Source: Pseudomonas sp. GD03944 (lineage in GTDB: Bacteria > Pseudomonadota > Gammaproteobacteria > Pseudomonadales > Pseudomonadaceae). Taken from it: a stretch of DNA of 64,000 bases. Shown here piece by piece: positions 59,536-64,000 of this stretch; position 1 is the first letter of the stretch; each line of letters begins with the position of its first letter. A program made the translations under genes and the position numbers. A model generated the notes under the pieces. That model saw only the letters and a list, made by a program, of their open reading frames with translations. It was not told the origin of the DNA and made no database searches. The DNA is taken from the NCBI RefSeq assembly GCF_029839275.1, contig NZ_JAOCAH010000008.1:186001-250000 (forward strand), given 5' to 3'.

Positions 59536-60801
59536 TCAGCCGTAGCGTTTCTTCGCTTCGATCGCCAGGCCGCTGCCAATGCTGCCGAAGTTGTTGCCTT
59601 CCACGTGGCGCGCGTTCGGCAGCATGGCCGCCACGCTTTGGCGCAGGGCCGGGATGCTGCTGGAGCCGCCGGTGAAGAACACCGTGTCGACCTGTTCCAC
59701 GCCGACGCCCGCCTCACTCAGCAACTGACTGACGCTGGCGCGAATGCGCGTCAGCAGCGGATCGATGGCGCTGTCGAACAGCTCGCGGGTCAGCTCGGCG
59801 ACCAGGCCGGGCTCGACGCGCGCGAGATCAATGGGGCGGCTGTCCTGCTCGGTCAGGTCGATCTTGCTTTCTTCCACCTGCATCGCCAGCCAGTGCCCGG
59901 CTCGCTGTTCGATCAGCTTGAACAGGCGATCGATGCCAGTCGGGTCGACGATGTCGTAGCGCATGTTCTGCAGCGCCAGCTGGGACTTCTGCGCATACAC
60001 CGCGTTGATGGTGTGCCAGGTCGCCAGGTTCAGGTGGTAGCTGGTCGGCATCAGCGCGTCGCTCTTCATCCGGCTGCCGTAGCCGAACAGCGGCATCACA
60101 CCGTGCAGGCTGAGCTGCTTGTCGAAGTCGGTGCCGCCGATGTGCACGCCACCGGTGGCGAGGATATCGCTGTGGCGGTCGGCCACGGTGCGGCGCTCCG
60201 GCGACAGGCGGACCAGCGAGAAGTCGGACGTACCGCCACCGATGTCGACGATCAGCACCAGTTCCTCGCGCTCGATGCCCGACTCGTAGTCGAAGGCGGC
60301 GGCGATCGGTTCGTACTGGAACGACACGTCCTTGAAGCCCAGCTTGTGGGCCACCGCGACCAGGGTGTTCTCGGCTTCCTGGTCCGCCACCGGGTCGTCG
60401 TCGACGAAGAACACCGGGCGGCCCAGCACCACTTCGTCGAAGCTGCGCTCTGCGGCGGCTTCGGCGCGCTTTTTCAGCTCGCCGATGAAGAAGCCGAGCA
60501 GGTCCTTGAAGGGCAGCGCGCTGCCGAGCACGGTGGTTTCGCTTTTCAGCAGCTTGGAACCGAGCAGGCTCTTGAGCGAGCGCATCAGGCGCCCTTCGTA
60601 GCCTTCGAGGTATTCGTGCAGGGCCAGGCGGCCGTAGACCGGGCGGCGCTCTTCCAGGTTGAAGAACACCACCGACGGCAGGGTGATCTTGCCGTCCTCC
60701 AGTTCGATCAGGGTGTCGCTGCTGGGACGCAGCCAGCCGACGGTCGAGTTGGAGGTGCCGAAGTCGATGCCGCAGGCGCGGGCGGGAGTGGAGAAAGGCA
60801 T
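59536..60801 (-). CDS. Hsp70 family ATPase lacking a substrate-binding domain (YegD-like)
   Basis: A 421-residue protein consisting of the Hsp70/actin-type ATPase domain only. Phosphate-binding loops GIDFGTSNSTVGW (about residues 10-22) and VDIGGGTSDFSLVRL (about 185-199), and the adenosine loop FTGGSSSIPALRQ (about 380) are intact. No peptide-binding domain follows, as in E. coli YegD. The start at 60801 gives the family N-terminus MPFSTPARACG. It is the downstream gene of a minus-strand series, separated from the upstream membrane gene by a GC hairpin. Client unknown. Confidence 0.88.
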   Translation of the reverse strand: MPFSTPARACGIDFGTSNSTVGWLRPSSDTLIELEDGKITLPSVVFFNLEERRPVYGRLALHEYLEGYEGRLMRSLKSLLGSKLLKSETTVLGSALPFKDLLGFFIGELKKRAEAAAERSFDEVVLGRPVFFVDDDPVADQEAENTLVAVAHKLGFKDVSFQYEPIAAAFDYESGIEREELVLIVDIGGGTSDFSLVRLSPERRTVADRHSDILATGGVHIGGTDFDKQLSLHGVMPLFGYGSRMKSDALMPTSYHLNLATWHTINAVYAQKSQLALQNMRYDIVDPTGIDRLFKLIEQRAGHWLAMQVEESKIDLTEQDSRPIDLARVEPGLVAELTRELFDSAIDPLLTRIRASVSQLLSEAGVGVEQVDTVFFTGGSSSIPALRQSVAAMLPNARHVEGNNFGSIGSGLAIEAKKRYG

Positions 60802-60863
60802 GCTGCGCGCTGTTCCTGAAAAACGGCCGCGCATTCTATGCGAGTGCGAACAAGAATGCTGCT

Positions 60864-60883
60864 CCCGGCGGTCTGCCGCCGGG
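60864..60883 (-). terminator. Hairpin after the flippase-like gene
   Basis: CCCGGCGG and CCGCCGGG form an 8-pair GC stem with a four-base loop, seven bases beyond the stop at 60890 on the minus strand. Only short T runs follow, so it may be a weak terminator. Confidence 0.5.
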
Positions 60884-60889
60884 GCACTG

Positions 60890-61840
60890 TCAGGGCAGTG
60901 GCGGGCTGCTTTCTTCGCGCTTGAGCTTCCACTGGCTCCATTCGAAGCCGATCACCACCAGCAGCGACAGGGCGAACGGCAGCAGCAGGTAGAAGCCACG
61001 GAAGACGATCAGGGCGGCCAGCACGTCTGAGGCGGGGATTTCCGGCAGCGCGGCCAGGAAGGTCACTTCCAGTACGCCCAGCCCGCCGGGGGCATGGGAC
61101 AGCAGGGCCAGGGAGAACGACGCCAGGAACACACCCAGCACCACCAGGTAGCCCGGGTTGCTCTCGCTCGGCAGGGCGAAGTAGATGATCGCTGCGGCGC
61201 ACGCCAGCTCCAGCGGGCCGGCCAGCAACTGCCGGCCGACGATGCCAAGGCGCGGGTATTCGACGTGCAGTTTGCCCCAGGTCCAAGGCTTGAAGTGGCG
61301 CCACGAGCCCAGCACGTAGAGGCCGACCAGCAGCAACAGGGCCGAGCCGATGAGGGTGGACAGCAGCGGTGTGACATCCATGACTCGGTGGATCAGGTCG
61401 GGCTGCAGCACCAGGACGCAACCGCCGGCCAGGATGGTGCCGAGGGCGAAGGTGAACGAGCAGAAGACGATGAGAATGCCGATCTCATGGGGCGTCAGGC
61501 CCTTGGTGCGGTAGGCCCGGTAGCGCACCACCGCGCCGGAGAACACCGAGGCGCCGATGTTGTGGGCCAGGGCGTAGGTGGTGAAGGAGCACAGGGTGAT
61601 GAAACGCCAGGGAATCTTCTTGCCAAGGTGGGCGATGGCGATGCGGTCGTACCAGGCCAGGGCGCAGTAGGCGCCGAAGGTGGCCAGGGCAGCCATCAGC
61701 CAGTTGTGCGTGGAAATCGCCCGCAGGCTGTCGGCGATTTCGTCGAGGGAGATGTTGCGTAACTCGTGGTAGAGCAGGAAGCACGACAGCACCACGGCGC
61801 ACAGACCGATCAGTGTCCAGATCAGGTCGCTGCGTTTCAT
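60890..61840 (-). CDS. UPF0104 / lysylphosphatidylglycerol synthase-type transmembrane protein (YbhN-like)
   Basis: A 316-residue polytopic membrane protein related to the flippase-like part of MprF and to YbhN. About eight hydrophobic segments are seen, the first at residues 4-24 (LIWTLIGLCAVVLSCFLLYH). The family core includes LAHNIGASVFSGAVVRYRAY and SHAPGGLGVLEVTFL. No soluble aminoacyl-transferase domain is present, so lipid aminoacylation is not expected. The start at 61840 (MKRSDLIW) removes an unconserved 52-codon extension. A lipid transport role is only inferred. Confidence 0.82.
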   Translation of the reverse strand: MKRSDLIWTLIGLCAVVLSCFLLYHELRNISLDEIADSLRAISTHNWLMAALATFGAYCALAWYDRIAIAHLGKKIPWRFITLCSFTTYALAHNIGASVFSGAVVRYRAYRTKGLTPHEIGILIVFCSFTFALGTILAGGCVLVLQPDLIHRVMDVTPLLSTLIGSALLLLVGLYVLGSWRHFKPWTWGKLHVEYPRLGIVGRQLLAGPLELACAAAIIYFALPSESNPGYLVVLGVFLASFSLALLSHAPGGLGVLEVTFLAALPEIPASDVLAALIVFRGFYLLLPFALSLLVVIGFEWSQWKLKREESSPPLP

Positions 61841-62035
61841 GACGGGTTTGGCTCCTGCTCCTGACAACGGTAAATCCTCTCTAGGCCTGTTGAGCGCGCA
61901 TGCCTGGCAATGCCGAACGGGTGATTCTGCACGGTGATACGGCGTTTTGCCGCATCGCCGGCTGCGAAGTATCCCGGAGGCCAGCGTTGTGCTCAACCTT
62001 CTGCATCGCTGGCGGCGTTACCGAGTATGTCGCAA

Positions 62036-62473
62036 TCACGGCCAGTGCAGGGTGATGAAGGCGAGCACTATATAGCGTCCGCTCTTTGCCAGGGTGACGA
62101 GGATCAGGAAACGCCACAGTGGTTCACGCATCACGCCCGCCACCAGCGTCAGCGGATCGCCCACCACCGGCAGCCAACTGAGCAGCAGCGACCAGCGCCC
62201 GTAGCGGGCATAACCCCGTTGCGCCTGCTGCAGGCGATGCTCGCTGGCCGGGAACCAGCGGGCGTCGCGGTAACGCTCCAGGTAGCGGCCGAGCAGCCAG
62301 TTGACCACCGAGCCCATGATGTTACCGACACTGGCCACGAGCAGAAGTGCCCACAGCGCGTGCTGGCCGTTGAGCATCAGCAGCACCAGCAGGGCTTCGG
62401 ATTGCAGGGGCAGCAGGGTGGCGGCACCGAAGGCCGACAGGAACAACCCCAGGTAGGCGGACAGACTCAGCAT
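62036..62473 (-). CDS. yqaA: YqaA family (DedA-like) membrane protein
   Basis: A 145-residue inner membrane protein of the YqaA family, distantly related to DedA/SNARE-associated proteins. Features are LGLFLSAFGAATLLPLQSEA at the start, GNIMGSVVNWLLGRY in the middle and LLSWLPVVGDPLTLVAGVMR, including the Pro-x-x-Gly-Asp loop. Four hydrophobic segments are visible. It starts 26 bases after the upstream gene on the same strand. Exact function unknown; some relatives transport lipids or act in membrane homeostasis. Confidence 0.85.
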   Translation of the reverse strand: MLSLSAYLGLFLSAFGAATLLPLQSEALLVLLMLNGQHALWALLLVASVGNIMGSVVNWLLGRYLERYRDARWFPASEHRLQQAQRGYARYGRWSLLLSWLPVVGDPLTLVAGVMREPLWRFLILVTLAKSGRYIVLAFITLHWP

Positions 62474-62499
62474 GCCGGGGCCTCAGCCCGTGGCGGTGC

Positions 62500-63228
62500 T
62501 CAGGGTTTCTGTTCCTGTTCGGCGTTGGCCATGATCTCTTCCAGCTTCAGACCGGTCAGACCATGAATGGTGCGCCACAGGTAGTAGAAGATCGCCATCA
62601 GCATGATCATCGAAGGGATGGCGATCATCGGGTAGCTGAGCAGGGTCATCTGGCCCAGTTCGGCGTTGAAGGCTTCACTCCCGGCGGGGCTGGTGACGAT
62701 CCACTTGGCCAGCACGTAGTTCATCACCGAGGAAAAGAAGAAGGTGCCGCTGAGCCAGTAGGTGGCCTTCATCAGGCGCGTTTCGAAATGCCGGGTGTTG
62801 CCGCCTTCTTCCAGACGCTCGTGGATCTTGTCGACGTTGAGCACCGACTTGTTGAACAGCAGGGTGCGGATCAGCGGGTAGCGGGTGCGGGTCGAGACCA
62901 GCACGGCGATGCCGATCAGGCCGGGGATCGCGGCTTCCTTGATGGCCAGCCACTGGTTGTCCAGGTGCAGCAGACCGATGCCGCCGGTGAGGATCACGCT
63001 CACCAGGCCGAGCAGGGCGATGAAGTTGAATTTGCGGTACTTGATCAGCTCGAACGCACCCCAGCCCAGGGGGAACGCCAGGGCCAGCAGCAGGGCACCG
63101 TCAGCCCCCAGGTTGGCCTCGCCGCTGAGCTTCATCAGGATCAGCGATGGAATCAGGATGCTGATCAGCAGATCGATCATCGGGCGCGGCTTGTGCGTGG
63201 CAACGGTGTTGTGCGTGGTGTCGGTCAT
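62500..63228 (-). CDS. VC0807 family membrane protein
   Basis: A 242-residue protein with about five to six membrane segments (about 18-35, 42-60, 68-88, 92-110, 155-175 and 198-220), resembling the VC0807 family of unknown function, distantly like intracellular septation protein A. A cytoplasmic loop (about 125-150) contains NVDKIHERLEEGGNTRHFE. Its stop is 26 bases before the yqaA start, so the two are likely co-transcribed. No catalytic motif was found. Confidence 0.75.
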   Translation of the reverse strand: MTDTTHNTVATHKPRPMIDLLISILIPSLILMKLSGEANLGADGALLLALAFPLGWGAFELIKYRKFNFIALLGLVSVILTGGIGLLHLDNQWLAIKEAAIPGLIGIAVLVSTRTRYPLIRTLLFNKSVLNVDKIHERLEEGGNTRHFETRLMKATYWLSGTFFFSSVMNYVLAKWIVTSPAGSEAFNAELGQMTLLSYPMIAIPSMIMLMAIFYYLWRTIHGLTGLKLEEIMANAEQEQKP

Positions 63229-63423
63229 GTCATTCAGTACGCAGGGAAGAGTGCCGATGATCGCCTGCCTGAGGCCCGGCGGCTAGTCCGACCGTCGGTT
63301 GGACTGTGACAAAGTTGTGCCGCCGCACGCGCTGGACAGGGCGCGCAGGCCGCTCTGGCGTCGGGGTCGGCGGTAAATTGGCTTGTTCGTCGTCCTTTCC
63401 GGTCGGGATCGCCAATCATCTGA

Positions 63424-63432
63424 TGCTAAAAT
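63424..63432 (+). promoter_or_regulatory. Candidate extended -10 promoter for the right-edge gene
   Basis: TGCTAAAAT is an extended -10 element 46 bases before the ATG at 63478. No -35 box is apparent. Confidence 0.35.
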
Positions 63433-63477
63433 GATATTGCACAGTTGTAGCGGTCTGCCGGCCGCAGGGGTGTTGTG

Positions 63478-64000
63478 ATGTCGCCATACGTGCTGTTTCG
63501 TTGGGGAGCCGGGCTTGTGCTCGGATGCGCCCTGTTGCCCGGTGCCGCCGTGGCGGCCTGTATCGGCCTGGTGCCCGCCAGTGGCCATCCGTTCTGGCTC
63601 CAGGTGGAGGCGGGCGCGCGTGAGGCGGCCCGGGAAACCGATGTCGACCTCTATGTGCGCGGCCCCAGTCGGGAAGGCCAGGTGGAAACGCAGCTGCAAC
63701 TGATCGAAAAGGTCATGGAGCACGGCTGCAAGGCGCTGATCATCGCCCCCAGCGGCCCGGAGATTGGCGACCGCGTAGGGACGCTCAAGGCCGAAGGCGT
63801 GCAGACCTTCTACATCGACCGCGATGTCGGCGGCATCGACGTCCAGGCCGTGGTCGCCACCGACAATTACCTGGCCGGGCAGGAGGCCGGGCGCTATCTG
63901 GCCCAGGTGCTGGGCGGCCAGGGGCGGGTCGGCGTCATCCGTGTGAGCCCGGCGATCGCCTCGACCAGCGAGCGGCAGCGCGGCTTTCTCCAGGCGGCCA
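63478..64000 (+). CDS. Periplasmic sugar-type substrate-binding protein (partial)
   Basis: The first 174 codons of a periplasmic-binding-protein-like I/peripla_BP_4 family protein, cut by the right edge. A signal peptide (LFRWGAGLVLGCALLPGAAVA) precedes IGLVPASGHPFWLQVEAGAREAA. The sugar-binder pattern VDLYVRGPSREGQ, CKALIIAPSGPE and VVATDNYLAGQEAGRYLAQ follows. The fold suits an ABC or two-component sensory binding protein such as TorT or LuxP; ligand and partner genes lie outside the window. Confidence 0.85.
   Translation, partial: MSPYVLFRWGAGLVLGCALLPGAAVAACIGLVPASGHPFWLQVEAGAREAARETDVDLYVRGPSREGQVETQLQLIEKVMEHGCKALIIAPSGPEIGDRVGTLKAEGVQTFYIDRDVGGIDVQAVVATDNYLAGQEAGRYLAQVLGGQGRVGVIRVSPAIASTSERQRGFLQAA

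Noticed and set aside
61841..62035. Small minus-strand frame of 78 codons between two membrane genes
   Set aside because: No ribosome binding site, no recognisable motif, and it would overlap both flanking regions; treated as intergenic.

Overview
The window is a GC-rich (roughly 60-65% by eye) gammaproteobacterial chromosome segment, almost certainly from a Pseudomonas species. Gene content and order match, from memory, the Pseudomonas thiC-parE-parC-fimX-motAB-mutL-hfq-purA-rnr-rpsF-dnaB-alr-ygiQ core region. Much of it also parallels Escherichia coli (nudF-yqiB-cpdA-yqiA-parE; psd-rsgA-orn; queG-nnr-tsaE-amiB-mutL-miaA-hfq-hflXKC-yjeT-purA; rnr-rlmB; rpsF-rpsR-rplI). No insertion sequence, prophage, CRISPR array or rRNA was seen; this is vertically inherited core genome.

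Layout. 1-3.1 kb: the 5' part of a TolC-type outer-membrane efflux gene (minus, cut by the left edge), diverging from thiC, whose long leader holds a TPP riboswitch and a perfect hairpin that can hide the thiC ribosome binding site. 3.4-11.7 kb: a tightly packed plus-strand cluster, nudF, yqiB, cpdA (cAMP breakdown), yqiA, then both topoisomerase IV genes (parE, parC) separated by a secreted phytase-like protein and a membrane-anchored retropepsin-like protease. 11.8-15.6 kb: a PqiC-like lipoprotein, an AhpA/YtjB membrane protein with an unusual acidic linker, and serB. 15.6-23.1 kb: minus-strand genes for fimX (type IV pilus/c-di-GMP effector), its PilZ-like partner gene, psd, rhdA and an HDOD protein. 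23.2-25.1 kb: motAB behind a FliA-type flagellar promoter. 25.1-30.8 kb: rsgA, a membrane-tethered methyltransferase, orn, queG, nnrD, tsaE. 30.9-41.9 kb: amiB-mutL-miaA-hfq-hflX-hflK-hflC-DUF2065-hisZ-purA. 42-44.5 kb: a chemoreceptor and two identical tRNA-Leu(CAG) genes with their own promoter and terminator. 44.5-52.9 kb: rnr-rlmB, rpsF-rpsR-membrane gene-rplI, dnaB, alr. 52.9-56.8 kb: a tandem pair of 7TMR-DISM diguanylate cyclases. 57.1-63.2 kb: ygiQ (radical SAM), an Hsp70-type ATPase without a substrate domain, and three membrane-protein genes. The right edge cuts a periplasmic sugar-type binding protein.

Functional themes. Several genes handle second messengers and surface behaviour: cAMP (cpdA), c-di-GMP (fimX, the PilZ-like protein, two GGDEF enzymes), flagellar stators (motAB), a chemoreceptor, and orn, which degrades the pGpG left by c-di-GMP hydrolysis. 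The rest is housekeeping: replication and topology (parE, parC, dnaB, mutL), translation and RNA (miaA, hfq, hflX, rsgA, tsaE, queG, rnr, rlmB, ribosomal proteins), cell wall (amiB, alr) and membrane (psd).

The most notable observations are regulatory or evolutionary rather than a new multi-gene system: the SD-sequestering thiC leader, a nine-A tract at codons 4-7 of fimX, the duplicated diguanylate cyclase genes, the protease/esterase pair embedded between parE and parC, and repeated terminator-like hairpins placed immediately upstream of start codons (PqiC-like gene, DUF2065 gene, dnaB, alr). No database search was possible; family names rest on recognised motifs and synteny.
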